DNA of 64,000 bases, from assembly GCF_000716595.1 (NCBI RefSeq), contig NZ_JNXC01000035.1, positions 1-64,000 on the forward strand, in the 5' to 3' direction. A model generated the notes under the pieces. It had not been told where the DNA came from and searched no databases. It was given only the letters and a program-made list of their open reading frames with translations. How positions within the stretch are numbered: position 1 is the first letter of the stretch; every line of letters starts with the position of its first letter. Below, piece after piece: positions 25,933 through 33,362 of the stretch. This stretch comes from Saccharothrix sp. NRRL B-16314. GTDB taxonomy: Bacteria; Actinomycetota; Actinomycetes; Mycobacteriales; Pseudonocardiaceae. Both the position numbers and the translations under genes were made by a program.

Positions 25933-26679
25933 TCACACGCCGGCGTAGGACGCGATCCAGCTGCGGTAGCGGGTGACGGCGGTGTAGTTCGAGCGGGACG
26001 AGCGGTCGCTCGTGGAGGCCACGCCCACCTGGTAGCGGCGGCCGTCGACCGGGCTGGTGGCGAACATCGGGCCGCCCGAGTCGCCGCCGGCCGCGATGCC
26101 GTCGATCCGGGACACCGAGATGGCGATGCCGCCCCGGTAGTCGCTCCCGTTGACGGAGGTCACCCTGGTGTTGGCGTACTTCAGGTAGCGCGACTGGCAG
26201 TTGATCTCGGGCTGGTTGGTGCAGGTGGCGCCCCAGCCGTAGAGCTGCACGGTCTGGTTGACGGCCACGGCGGTGGTCGTGCCGAGCGGCGCGTAGGTGC
26301 CCGCGACGGACCGGTCGAGCCGCGCCAGCGCCAGGTCGGCGGACGGGTGCTGGATGATCTGGACGGCCGTCGCCATCGTGCCGCCGGTGGTCTGGTCCAG
26401 GCTGCCGATGCGGAACGTGTAGGTGCCCGAGCTCGCCACGCAGTGCTGGGCGGTCAGGACCCAGGTCGGGGCGATGATCGTGGCCGAGCAGTTCTGCTGG
26501 CCGTTGCGGAACAGCCGGGCCGCCCACGGGGCGTTGGTCGCCGTGCCGCCGCCGATGATGTACGGCTGGACGTCGGACTCGGTGGCGGAGGCCGTCGGTG
26601 CCAGCGCGGTCAGCGCGAGCGCCGACAGCACTGCGGTAGTGGCTCCGACCAATGCGGACAGGGCGCGATGGAGTCGCAT
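25933..26679 (-). CDS. Secreted trypsin-like serine protease
   Basis: A 248-residue precursor of an extracellular chymotrypsin-fold (S1) protease. A signal peptide covers about residues 1-32 (ALSALVGATTAVLSALALTA, cut near ASA) and a short propeptide ends before IIGGG. The triad is visible as His in LTAQHCV, Asp in SADLALARL, and Ser in AAGGDSGGPM. Specificity-pocket residues were not analysed. The ATG follows GAGGTGAC. Upstream lie a perfect 12-nt palindrome and direct repeats that may control expression. Confidence 0.92.
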   Translation of the reverse strand: MRLHRALSALVGATTAVLSALALTALAPTASATESDVQPYIIGGGTATNAPWAARLFRNGQQNCSATIIAPTWVLTAQHCVASSGTYTFRIGSLDQTTGGTMATAVQIIQHPSADLALARLDRSVAGTYAPLGTTTAVAVNQTVQLYGWGATCTNQPEINCQSRYLKYANTRVTSVNGSDYRGGIAISVSRIDGIAAGGDSGGPMFATSPVDGRRYQVGVASTSDRSSRSNYTAVTRYRSWIASYAGV

Positions 26680-26708
26680 GGAGTTGTCACCTCAACGAAC
26701 GCAGGGAT

Positions 26709-26795
26709 GGTGAATTCACCACCCACAGCGTCACCTGTTGGAGTGAAGCTGGCCACCCTCCGTTAGTCGGCGATCACCCAGCCGATAGTCGGCGA
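26709..26795 (-). promoter_or_regulatory. Palindrome and direct repeats upstream of the protease gene
   Basis: GGTGAATTCACC is a perfect 12-nt palindrome 30 nt before the protease ATG. Further upstream, TAGTCGGCGA occurs twice with starts 22 nt apart, and a related TTATCGGCGG follows. These look like operator sites; the regulator is unknown. Confidence 0.4.
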
Positions 26796-26855
26796 CCGAA
26801 TGCGTTATCGGCGGGCGGTATGACCCCCGCGGTATGGCCCTGCCGGTACGCCCGG

Positions 26856-27254
26856 TCAGTCGTCGTCTTCGTCCACGCCCAGCGCCCAGCGGCGCACGGG
26901 GTTGGTGAACAGCAGCACGAGCGTGATCACCACGTAGACGCCCAGCAGCGAGCCCCAGAGCTGCCGGTCGGACGGCCCGTACATGTACCAGGCGACACCC
27001 AGCAGGAGGAGCTGCACGACGACCGAGGGCGTCCGCCCCCAGTGCTTGCCGAGCACCAGCCCGCCGCCGGCCGCGAGCACGCCGGCCGACAGCACCGCGA
27101 AGTAGGCGGCCTCGCCGAGCACCTCGCCGGACTTCTCCGCGCTGAACGACCGCACCACCAGCGCGACCGCGAAAGCCACCCCGACGAGACCCTGCAACGC
27201 GGTGAGCGCGCCGGCTGCCCGGACCGCTGGTGGGACCTTGCCCTGGGTCGACAC
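26856..27254 (-). CDS. Four-helix membrane protein of unknown function
   Basis: A 132-residue integral membrane protein with four hydrophobic helices (GALTALQGLVGVAFAVALVV, AYFAVLSAGVLAAGGGLVLG, VVVQLLLLGVAWYMYG and LLGVYVVITLVLLF). It ends in a strongly acidic tail (GVDEDDD). The GTG start is preceded by AAAGG at a good distance; an upstream in-frame GTG has no such site. Its position beside a lipid-kinase-like gene suggests an envelope setting, nothing more. Confidence 0.75.
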   Translation of the reverse strand: MSTQGKVPPAVRAAGALTALQGLVGVAFAVALVVRSFSAEKSGEVLGEAAYFAVLSAGVLAAGGGLVLGKHWGRTPSVVVQLLLLGVAWYMYGPSDRQLWGSLLGVYVVITLVLLFTNPVRRWALGVDEDDD

Positions 27255-27466
27255 GCTGGCCCTTTCCTCACGGTGCGTACTCGTCACGCATCGTAGGCCA
27301 CCCGGTTGGCGTGTCCCGTTCGGCCGTCGCAGGGGCGAAGATCACAGGAGTCTTCGGCGAGCCGGCGGTCGGGTCGGGGTGCACTTGTCGAGACGTCCGG
27401 CAATGCGGTCAGCGGAAAGGAGATGTGGACCACTTTAGTGCGGTGGAGCCCTCCTAACGGGTGACA

Positions 27467-27487
27467 CGTGACCAGCCCAAGGTCACG
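27467..27487. promoter_or_regulatory. Inverted repeat over the promoter of the lipid-kinase-like gene
   Basis: CGTGACC and GGTCACG flank a 7-nt spacer. The site ends 8 nt before the TACCCT -10 box of the downstream gene and so would cover its -35 region. Confidence 0.4.
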
Positions 27488-27507
27488 CGCTGTCTTACCC
27501 TGCACTG

Positions 27508-28452
27508 GTGCGCGCACTTCTGGTGGTCAACCCGCAGGCGACGGCGACCACGCCTGCCGGTCGAGACGTGCTGGCGCACGCCCTGGCCAGCGATGTGAAG
27601 CTCGACATCGTCGAGACGGATTACCGCGGACACGCGGCGGATGCCGCCGCGCGTGCGGTCGTCGAGGACTACGACCTGGTCGTGGCCCACGGCGGCGACG
27701 GAACCGTCAACGAGGTCGTCAACGGAGTGCTGCGCGAGGGTGCGCGGCCCGGCCTGCCGATGCTGGGCGTGGTGCCCGGCGGGTCGGCGAACGTCTTCGC
27801 GGGCGCGCTCGGCCTGCCGCGCGACCCGGTCGAGGCCACCTACCGCCTGCTCCAGGCCATCGAGCACGGCACCAGCCGCAAGGTCAGCCTCGGGCACGTG
27901 ACGGCGACCGGCGCCGGGGAGGACCACGCCCGCTGGTTCACCTTCAACGCGGGCGTCGGCTGGGACGCGGACGTGGTCGCGGCCGTCGAGGAGCAGCGGG
28001 CCAAGGGCCGCCAGGCCTCACCCGCCCTCTACGCGCAAACCGCGCTGACCAGCTACTTCAGCCAGCGCCGGCGGCGTTCCACGCTCACCGTGAAGATCCC
28101 GGACGAGCCCGCCTTCGAGGACGTGCGGCTGGCGTTCGTCTCGAACACCGACCCGTGGACGTACCTCCGGGACAAGGCGATCCGGCTCAACCCGAGCACC
28201 TCGTTCGACGGCGGTCTGGGCCTGTTCGCGTTGCACGGAGTCGGATTGCCGACAGTTCTTCGCTATGTGACGCATCTTCTGGCGACGGATGGGAACCCCA
28301 AAGGCGGAAACCTGCTCCGGAGGGACGACGTCGAGTACGTCCGGGTGACGAGCCCGGAACCAGTCAACCTCCAGGTGGACGGCGACCTCCTGGGCACCTG
28401 CACGGAAGTGGAGTTCACAGGTGTGACGGGCGCGCTCACGGTGGCTGTGTGA
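27508..28452 (+). CDS. Diacylglycerol kinase/sphingosine kinase family lipid kinase
   Basis: A 314-residue protein of the DAGK_cat family. The nucleotide motif is VVAHGGDGTVNEVVNGV, and VPGGSANVFAGALGLP is the conserved substrate-site motif. Members phosphorylate diacylglycerol or related lipid alcohols at the inner membrane face and use ATP. The C-terminal domain has the usual beta-sandwich end (NLQVDGDLLGTCTEVEF). A TACCCT box ends 7 nt before the GTG, so the transcript is probably leaderless. The actual lipid substrate is unknown. Confidence 0.88.
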   Translation: MRALLVVNPQATATTPAGRDVLAHALASDVKLDIVETDYRGHAADAAARAVVEDYDLVVAHGGDGTVNEVVNGVLREGARPGLPMLGVVPGGSANVFAGALGLPRDPVEATYRLLQAIEHGTSRKVSLGHVTATGAGEDHARWFTFNAGVGWDADVVAAVEEQRAKGRQASPALYAQTALTSYFSQRRRRSTLTVKIPDEPAFEDVRLAFVSNTDPWTYLRDKAIRLNPSTSFDGGLGLFALHGVGLPTVLRYVTHLLATDGNPKGGNLLRRDDVEYVRVTSPEPVNLQVDGDLLGTCTEVEFTGVTGALTVAV

Positions 28453-28545
28453 CCGTGGTGTGACCGCCCCGGTACCGATCCGCGATGTTGTGACCTGCTG
28501 TGACTCCACTGGGTACACCACCACGTGAACCCAGTCGATCTTTCG

Positions 28546-28561
28546 GGTGAGTTCACTCACC
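28546..28561. promoter_or_regulatory. CRP/FNR-type site upstream of whiB1
   Basis: GGTGAG-TTCA-CTCACC is a perfect palindrome and contains GTGA-N6-TCAC, the CRP core consensus. A TTGACA -35 hexamer starts at 28579. With a start point about 12 nt past a weak -10, the site is centred near -61, a normal activator position. In Mycobacterium tuberculosis whiB1 is known to be controlled by the CRP homologue Rv3676. Confidence 0.7.
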
Positions 28562-28678
28562 GGGTTGGTGCTAAACCCTTGACATCCCGGCCGTTCGTGA
28601 AAGCATTCACAAGCACCCCAAAACCGACCGCTGACGAGTGGCGCGCTTTCGCGCGCGCCTAGCTGAGGAGTAGTTCCA

Positions 28679-28933
28679 ATGGACTGGCGCCACCGCGCGA
28701 TCTGCCGCGACGAGGACCCCGAGCTGTTCTTCCCCGTGGGGAACAGTGGTCCCGCGCTCCTCCAGATCGCCGAGGCGAAGACCGTCTGCCGCCGTTGCCC
28801 CGTCGTCTCCGACTGCCTCGCGTGGGCACTGGAGAGCGGCCAGGACGCCGGCGTGTGGGGCGGGATGAGCGAAGACGAGCGGCGCGCCCTCAAGCGTCGC
28901 AACGCTCGCACCCGGGCTCGCAGCAACGCCTGA
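28679..28933 (+). CDS. whiB1: WhiB1-type iron-sulphur transcriptional regulator
   Basis: An 84-residue Wbl protein, the same length as mycobacterial WhiB1. The four cluster-binding cysteines are C9, C37, C40 and C46, and the GVWGGM turn is followed by a basic C-terminal tail (KRRNARTRARS) that binds DNA. WhiB1 carries a nitric-oxide-sensitive [4Fe-4S] cluster, binds the primary sigma factor and is essential in mycobacteria. The ATG follows GAGGAG. The divergent-order neighbours pdtaS and a biotinyl protein match the mycobacterial locus. A CRP-like site precedes it and a hairpin terminator follows. Confidence 0.95.
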   Translation: MDWRHRAICRDEDPELFFPVGNSGPALLQIAEAKTVCRRCPVVSDCLAWALESGQDAGVWGGMSEDERRALKRRNARTRARSNA

Positions 28934-28952
28934 GTGCCACACAGAGCACAGA

Positions 28953-28990
28953 CGAAAGGCCCGACACCGTGCCAGGTGTCGGGCCTTTCG
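28953..28990 (+). terminator. Hairpin terminator after whiB1
   Basis: Perfect 16-bp arms (CGAAAGGCCCGACACC and its complement) with a 6-nt loop, followed by CTTTGTT. It ends 75 nt short of the convergent pdtaS stop. Confidence 0.88.
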
Positions 28991-29064
28991 CTTTGTTGCA
29001 CACCCTCCCGCATGACGCACGTGACACCGCTGAGACAGGTCGTCACGTGTGCACGGGTAGCAGT

Positions 29065-30543
29065 CTAACGCCGGGCTCTGAGCGGTACGCGCAGGACCGC
29101 CTCTGTACCGCCCCGGGGCCTCCGCCGCAAGCTCAAAGAGCCCCTGAGTTCGGATTCCACCAGGGTGCGCACGATCTGGAGGCCGAGCCGGTCGGTGCGC
29201 TCCAGCGAGAAGCCCTGGGGCAGGCCGCGACCGTCGTCCGAGATCACCACGTCCAGCCACTTCGCCGAGCGCTCGGCGTGGACCACCACTTCGCCGCGCT
29301 GACCCGCCGCGTACGCGTGCTCGAACGCGTTCTGCACGAGTTCGGTCAGCACCATCACCAGCGGGGTGGCGAGCTCGGCCGGCACGATGCCGAACTTCCC
29401 CTCGCGGCGCACCACGACCTGCGACTCGGTGGCGGCGACGTCGGACATCATCGGGATGACCTTGTCCACCACGTCGTCCAGGTCCACCCGCTCGTCCACC
29501 GACATGGACAGCGTCTCGTGCACCAGCGCGATCGACGTGACCCGGCGCACCGACTCGGCCAGCGCCTCGCGCGCCTCCTCGCTGCTGGTCCGACGGCTCT
29601 GCAAGCGGAGCAGCGCGGCCACGGTCTGGAGGTTGTTCTTCACCCGGTGGTGGATCTCGCGGATCGTCGCGTCCTTGGACATCAGCGCCCGGTCCCGCCG
29701 GCGGACCTCCGTGACGTCCCGGCACAGCACCAGGGCGCCGGCCGCACTGCCGCGCGGGCGCAGCGGCAGCGCCCTGAACAGCACCGCCGCGCCGCGGCGC
29801 GATTCGGCCTCGATGCGCATGCTCGGCTGGCCGTCGAGGGCCGACCGGATGCGCTGGGCGACCTCGGTGGCGTCGAACGGGTCGCCGATCAGCGACCTCG
29901 TCAACGGCGCCAGGTGCACGCCGACCAGGTCGGACGCGTGGCCCATGCGGTGGTAGGCGCTCAGCGCGTTGGGACTCGCGAACACCACCGCGCCGGACGC
30001 GTCGAGCCTGATCAGGCCGTCGCCGACGCGCGGGCTGGTGTGCACGTCCGGGGACGGCTCGGTGGTCGGGAACGTGCCGTCGGAGATCATCTGGCACAGG
30101 TCGGCGGCGCTGCCGAGGTACGAGATCTCCAACGGGCTCGGCACCCGCGGCACGGCCAGGTTGGTGTTGCGGCTGAGCACCGCGATGACCTCGTCGTGCC
30201 GCTTGACCGGGATCGCCTCACGGCGGACCGGCACGCCCAGGTGCCAGCGCGGGTCCTCCTCGCGGCAGATCCGCGACTCGGTGATGGCCCGCCGCAGCTG
30301 GGGGTGCTCCTCGACGTCGACCATGCTGCCGACGACGTCCTCGGGGTGCGCCGTCGGCGCGGTCGTCGGCCTGGCCTGGGCGACGCACAGGAACGTGGCG
30401 TCGTCCAGCGGCACCCACATCAGGAAGTCGGCGAAGCTGAGGTCCGACAGCAGCTGCCACTCCGCGACCACCAGTTGCAGGTGGTCGACGGCGGCGCCGG
30501 AGAGCTTGGTGTGCTCGGCCAGCAGGTCGGTGAGGGTGGACAG
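29065..30543 (-). CDS. pdtaS: PdtaS-like sensor histidine kinase
   Basis: A cytosolic histidine kinase, 492 residues if it starts at the CTG directly after the TAG of the preceding gene. It has an N-terminal GAF-like domain, a central PAS domain, and a HisKA_2-type dimerisation box EIHHRVKNNLQT (His at about 298-299). The ATPase domain has ELVQNAFEHAY and ISDDGRGLP. In M. tuberculosis PdtaS phosphorylates the antiterminator PdtaR. The N-terminus from the CTG (STLTDLLAEHTKLSGAAVDH) matches what I recall of mycobacterial PdtaS, and no ATG, GTG or TTG lies between the TAG and this segment. The next possible start, a GTG 24 codons in, would delete it. Confidence 0.85.
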   Translation of the reverse strand: MSTLTDLLAEHTKLSGAAVDHLQLVVAEWQLLSDLSFADFLMWVPLDDATFLCVAQARPTTAPTAHPEDVVGSMVDVEEHPQLRRAITESRICREEDPRWHLGVPVRREAIPVKRHDEVIAVLSRNTNLAVPRVPSPLEISYLGSAADLCQMISDGTFPTTEPSPDVHTSPRVGDGLIRLDASGAVVFASPNALSAYHRMGHASDLVGVHLAPLTRSLIGDPFDATEVAQRIRSALDGQPSMRIEAESRRGAAVLFRALPLRPRGSAAGALVLCRDVTEVRRRDRALMSKDATIREIHHRVKNNLQTVAALLRLQSRRTSSEEAREALAESVRRVTSIALVHETLSMSVDERVDLDDVVDKVIPMMSDVAATESQVVVRREGKFGIVPAELATPLVMVLTELVQNAFEHAYAAGQRGEVVVHAERSAKWLDVVISDDGRGLPQGFSLERTDRLGLQIVRTLVESELRGSLSLRRRPRGGTEAVLRVPLRARR

Positions 30544-30759
30544 CTACTCCACCACCGCGATGAGGTCGCCCTCCTGCACCACGTCACCGGGGGAGACGGC
30601 GATGCGAGTGATCCGGCCCGCGCCCTCGGGGAGGACCGGGATCTCCATCTTCATGCTCTCCAGCAACACGAGGATGGTCTCGTGCGTGACCTCATCGCCT
30701 TCCTTGACGGCGATCTGGGCCACGTTCGCGACGATCTCGGCACGGATTTCCTCGGCCAT
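30544..30759 (-). CDS. Biotin/lipoyl-attachment protein (TB7.3-like)
   Basis: A 71-residue stand-alone biotinyl domain, equal in length to mycobacterial TB7.3 (Rv3221c). The modified Lys is in the canonical ESMKMEIPV. In acyl-CoA carboxylases this domain carries carboxybiotin between active sites, but the partner of the free version is not certain. The ATG follows GGAGGA. The gene ends GDLIAVVE then TAG, and the next in-frame codon is already the conserved first codon of pdtaS. The two are co-transcribed with no spacer. Confidence 0.92.
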   Translation of the reverse strand: MAEEIRAEIVANVAQIAVKEGDEVTHETILVLLESMKMEIPVLPEGAGRITRIAVSPGDVVQEGDLIAVVE

Positions 30760-30867
30760 GGTCCTCCTTCGTTCGGGACTCATCCAACCACGATTCAGAC
30801 CCCGTGCCGTGCCCAGGTGACCGCGTGACACACTGTCCGAAGGTAGTTCGAGCACTAGGAGAACCCC

Positions 30868-30942
30868 ATGTCGAAGCGTGCCCGCAAGCGCCGCGACCGC
30901 AAGAAGGGTGGCGCCAACCACGGGAAGCGCCCCAACGCCTGA
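30868..30942 (+). CDS. Ribosomal protein bL37, 24 residues
   Basis: A 24-codon gene encoding MSKRARKRRDRKKGGANHGK followed by RPNA. This basic peptide matches the actinobacterial large-subunit protein bL37 found in mycobacterial ribosome structures, whose ending ANHGKRPN is characteristic. An AGGAG lies six nt before the ATG, and a strong hairpin follows the stop, so it is a monocistronic unit. It is too short for most gene callers. It diverges from the biotinyl-domain gene. Confidence 0.9.
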   Translation: MSKRARKRRDRKKGGANHGKRPNA

Positions 30943-30959
30943 TCAACTTCACGGCGTGC

Positions 30960-30991
30960 GAAGGCCCCGGAGCACCCGCTCCGGGGCCTTC
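30960..30991 (+). terminator. Hairpin terminator after bL37
   Basis: Perfect 14-bp arms (GAAGGCCCCGGAGC and its complement) with an ACCC loop, 17 nt after the stop. No long T-run follows. Confidence 0.82.
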
Positions 30992-31047
30992 GACCTTCCC
31001 GGGTCTTTCTGGGGTTCGCATTAGGGGTACCCCCGCGAAAGGACCGC

Positions 31048-31077
31048 CGTCAGCTGCTCGACCGTCAGCTGCTCGAC
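31048..31077. repeat. 15-nt tandem duplication across the rsrA stop codon
   Basis: CGTCAGCTGCTCGAC occurs twice in direct succession, and the second copy contains the reverse-strand TGA stop of rsrA. The duplicate lies partly in coding sequence (the Ser-rich end) and partly after the gene. Confidence 0.85.
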
Positions 31078-31391
31078 GGCTCGGACGCCGTGGTGGTGGT
31101 CGTCGTCGTGACCTCCACCTCGACCTCGACCGTCGTCTGCTCCGTGGTCTGGTAGAGCCTGGCCCGCAGCCGCCGCCGCAGCTCCTCGGGCGCGTGCTCG
31201 CCGCCGCACTTGCGGGCCAGCAGCGCCTTCAGGTGCTCCTCGATGCCGTACTGCTCCAGGCAGGGGTGGCACTCCTCCAGGTGGTGCTGGAGCAGCGACT
31301 TCCGCCGCTCGTCGCACTCGTGGTCGAGGAAGAGGTACACCTCGGCCAGCACCTCGGAGCAGTCCGTTTCGTGTGGTTTGCCGCAGCTCAT
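31065..31391 (-). CDS. rsrA: Zinc anti-sigma factor RsrA (mycothiol/thiol-redox system)
   Basis: A 108-residue ZAS-family anti-sigma factor that binds SigR when reduced and releases it when a disulphide forms. Cys3, Cys11, His37, Cys41 and Cys44 are all present, at the same numbers as in Streptomyces RsrA, within CGKPHETDC and HHLEECHPC. The C-terminal 30 residues are low complexity (VEVEVEV, then a run of seven Thr, then SEPSSS) and differ from relatives. Its ATG overlaps the sigR stop by one base, giving coupled translation. Confidence 0.95.
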   Translation of the reverse strand: MSCGKPHETDCSEVLAEVYLFLDHECDERRKSLLQHHLEECHPCLEQYGIEEHLKALLARKCGGEHAPEELRRRLRARLYQTTEQTTVEVEVEVTTTTTTTASEPSSS

Positions 31392-32014
31392 CAGCCCGCC
31401 ACCTCCTGCCGACCGCTGCGCAGGAACCCGCGCTCCCGCGCGGTGTCCGCCAGCTGGTCGCGAAGCTGCCGGCGGCCCCGGTGCAACCGGGACATCACGG
31501 TGCCGATGGGGGTGCCCATGATGTCTGCGATCTCCTTGTACGCGAAGCCCTCCACGTCCGCGAGGTAGACCGCGATCCGGAACTCCTCGGGTAGGCGCTG
31601 CAAGGCTTCCTTGATGTCTGAGTCCGGCAGCAGGTCCATCGCCTCGACCTCGGCCGACCGCAGCCCGGTCGACGTGTGGCTCTCCGCCTGCGCCAGCTGC
31701 CAGTCCGTGATCTCGTCCGTCGGCTGCTGGATCGGCTGGCGCTGCTTCTTGCGGTAGCCGTTGATGTAGGTGTTGGTGAGGATGCGGTAGAGCCAGGCCT
31801 TCAGGTTCGTGCCGGCCGAGAAGGACGCGAAAGCCGCGTACGCCTTCAGGTAGGTCTCCTGGACCAGATCCTCCGCGTCGGCCGGGTTGCGGGTCATCCG
31901 CAGGGCGGCCGAGTACAACTGGTCGAGCATCGGCATCGCGTCGCGCTCGAACCTCGCAGCGCGCTCAGCCGTCGTCTCGTCCGTCGGCGTGGCCTGCGTT
32001 CGCGTGGCTGGCAC
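31391..32014 (-). CDS. sigR: RNA polymerase sigma factor SigR/SigH (thiol-oxidative stress)
   Basis: A 207-residue ECF sigma factor. Region 2 includes [16 protein letters not shown] and [16 protein letters not shown]; region 4 includes [20 protein letters not shown]. It directs thiol-homeostasis genes (thioredoxins, mycothiol, proteases) after release from RsrA. I chose the GTG with GGGAG just upstream. The frame stays open for at least 48 further codons to an ATG at 32158, and a consensus SigR promoter lies just beyond it. A longer isoform like SigR' of Streptomyces is therefore plausible. It is co-transcribed with rsrA. Confidence 0.93.
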   Translation of the reverse strand: MPATRTQATPTDETTAERAARFERDAMPMLDQLYSAALRMTRNPADAEDLVQETYLKAYAAFASFSAGTNLKAWLYRILTNTYINGYRKKQRQPIQQPTDEITDWQLAQAESHTSTGLRSAEVEAMDLLPDSDIKEALQRLPEEFRIAVYLADVEGFAYKEIADIMGTPIGTVMSRLHRGRRQLRDQLADTARERGFLRSGRQEVAG

Positions 32015-32181
32015 CGCGCTCCCTTCCCACCCGCTGGTCGGCGCGGTGGACTGAACTGGCTGGGACGCAGTCGAGGATACGCGGCGGTCGCCCGGCCGGC
32101 AGGGAGCCGACCCACGCGGCGGACGTGCCTTGACCGGCCTGCCGACCTGCTGATCCATCACCTCGGTAGCCACGTCGGCAC

Positions 32182-32209
32182 CAACGCGACGAACGCGCCG
32201 CTCATTCCC
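32182..32209 (-). promoter_or_regulatory. SigR-type promoter of sigR-rsrA
   Basis: On the minus strand GGGAAT and GTTG are separated by exactly 18 nt, an exact match to the SigR/SigH consensus (GGGAAY-N18-GTT). The predicted start, around 32175, lies about 17 nt before an in-frame ATG at 32158. The operon is therefore probably autoregulated. Confidence 0.8.
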
Positions 32210-32240
32210 CGCCCGTCGTCCTGCACTATCGTGCGCGATC

Positions 32241-32717
32241 ATGGCCGGACGTGGGACGCCCGCCACCGCGTTGCTGGAGAAGCAGAAGGTGGCGCACGAG
32301 CTGCACGCGTACGAGCACGACCCCCGCCACGAGTCGTACGGGCTGGAGGCCGCGGAAGCGCTCGGGATCGCACCCGAACGGGTGTTCAAGACCCTGGTGG
32401 CGGAAGTGGACGGCAAGCTCGCGGTCGGGGTGGTGCCGGTCACGGGGCAGCTGGACCTGAAGGCGTTGGCCGTCGCCCTCTGCGGGAAGAAGGCGAAGAT
32501 GGCCGACGTCGCGGCGGCCGAGCGCGCCACCGGGTACGTGGCGGGCGGCATCTCGCCGCTGGGGCAGAAGAAGCGGCTGCCGCTGGTGCTGGACGCGTCG
32601 GCGGAGGGCTTCGAGACCATCCACTGCTCGGCCGGGCGGCGCGGGCTCGAGGTCGAGATCGCACCGGAAGACCTGGTCAGGCTCACGCAGGCAGTGGTGG
32701 CGCCGATCTCGGCCTGA
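32241..32717 (+). CDS. ybaK: Cys-tRNA(Pro)/aminoacyl-tRNA deacylase (YbaK type)
   Basis: A 158-residue editing enzyme of the YbaK/ProX family that hydrolyses mischarged Cys-tRNA(Pro). The family core is present: [20 protein letters not shown], then [20 protein letters not shown] with the conserved Lys, then [24 protein letters not shown] box ends 9 nt before the ATG, so the message may be leaderless. It diverges from sigR, and its upstream region overlaps the SigR promoter. Confidence 0.92.
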   Translation: MAGRGTPATALLEKQKVAHELHAYEHDPRHESYGLEAAEALGIAPERVFKTLVAEVDGKLAVGVVPVTGQLDLKALAVALCGKKAKMADVAAAERATGYVAGGISPLGQKKRLPLVLDASAEGFETIHCSAGRRGLEVEIAPEDLVRLTQAVVAPISA

Positions 32718-32747
32718 GTCGCACCCGGCCCGGACCCCTGCCTTGGT

Positions 32748-33362
32748 TCACACTTCGAGCGGGCGCAGCACGCGGTCCAGCCACTCGCCGACCGCGCGGC
32801 CCACCCCGTCCAGGTCGGCCTTGAGGTTGTGGTCGCCGGGCAGCAGCACGACTTCGCGGTGGTGCGCCGGGACGGGGCGGCCGAACGGGTCGTTCTCGCC
32901 CTGCACGACCAGGACGGGCACCTCGACGCCGTCCAGCTCGGGCATCCGGGACTTCTCCGGCTTGCCCGGCGGGTGCACCGGGAACGCCAGGCACAGCACC
33001 GCCACCGACTGGCCCTCCGACGACGTCCGGCACGCCACCCGCGCGCCCGACGACCGGCCGCCGAACACCATCGGCAGGCCGTCGAACCAGCGTGAACCCA
33101 GGTCTTCCGCGATCGCCAGCCACGCCGCGTCGAGCTGGTTGGCGGGCGCGGGCGCACGACGGCCGGCCACCCGGTACGGCTGCTCCACCAGCGCCACGTG
33201 CACGCCGACGGCCACCGCCGCCCTCGTCGCCGCCACCAGGTCGGGCGCGGCGATCCCGCCGCCCGCGCCGTGACCGAGCAGCAGCGCGGCCCGGCCTTCG
33301 GCGGCGCAGTGCATCTCGGCCCGAGCCGGGCCGTGCGGGGTGTCGACCACCCGCTTCGTCAT
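32748..33362 (-). CDS. Alpha/beta hydrolase, KANL3/Tex30-like
   Basis: A 204-residue compact alpha/beta hydrolase. The oxyanion region is [10 protein letters not shown], the nucleophile elbow is [10 protein letters not shown], an acidic residue sits in [10 protein letters not shown], and the catalytic His in LPGDHNLK. The protein is cytoplasmic and its substrate unknown. Its ATG overlaps the stop of the SRAP gene by 4 nt (ATGA), so the two are co-translated, and a link to DNA repair is possible only by this context. Confidence 0.82.
   Translation of the reverse strand: MTKRVVDTPHGPARAEMHCAAEGRAALLLGHGAGGGIAAPDLVAATRAAVAVGVHVALVEQPYRVAGRRAPAPANQLDAAWLAIAEDLGSRWFDGLPMVFGGRSSGARVACRTSSEGQSVAVLCLAFPVHPPGKPEKSRMPELDGVEVPVLVVQGENDPFGRPVPAHHREVVLLPGDHNLKADLDGVGRAVGEWLDRVLRPLEV

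Noticed and set aside
25880..25935. tRNA-like string GAGGTTCGAGCCCCCAC near the methyltransferase promoter
   Set aside because: The bases around TTCGA do not form a 5-bp T stem, and no acceptor or anticodon arm can be drawn.
28481..28520. Tandem TGTGAC strings as a second CRP site before whiB1
   Set aside because: They lack the inverted half-site at proper spacing, unlike the palindrome at 28546-28561.
31391..33157. 588-residue fused frame extending sigR far upstream
   Set aside because: The upstream part is antisense to ybaK and the hydrolase gene; the real start is the GTG or the near upstream ATG.
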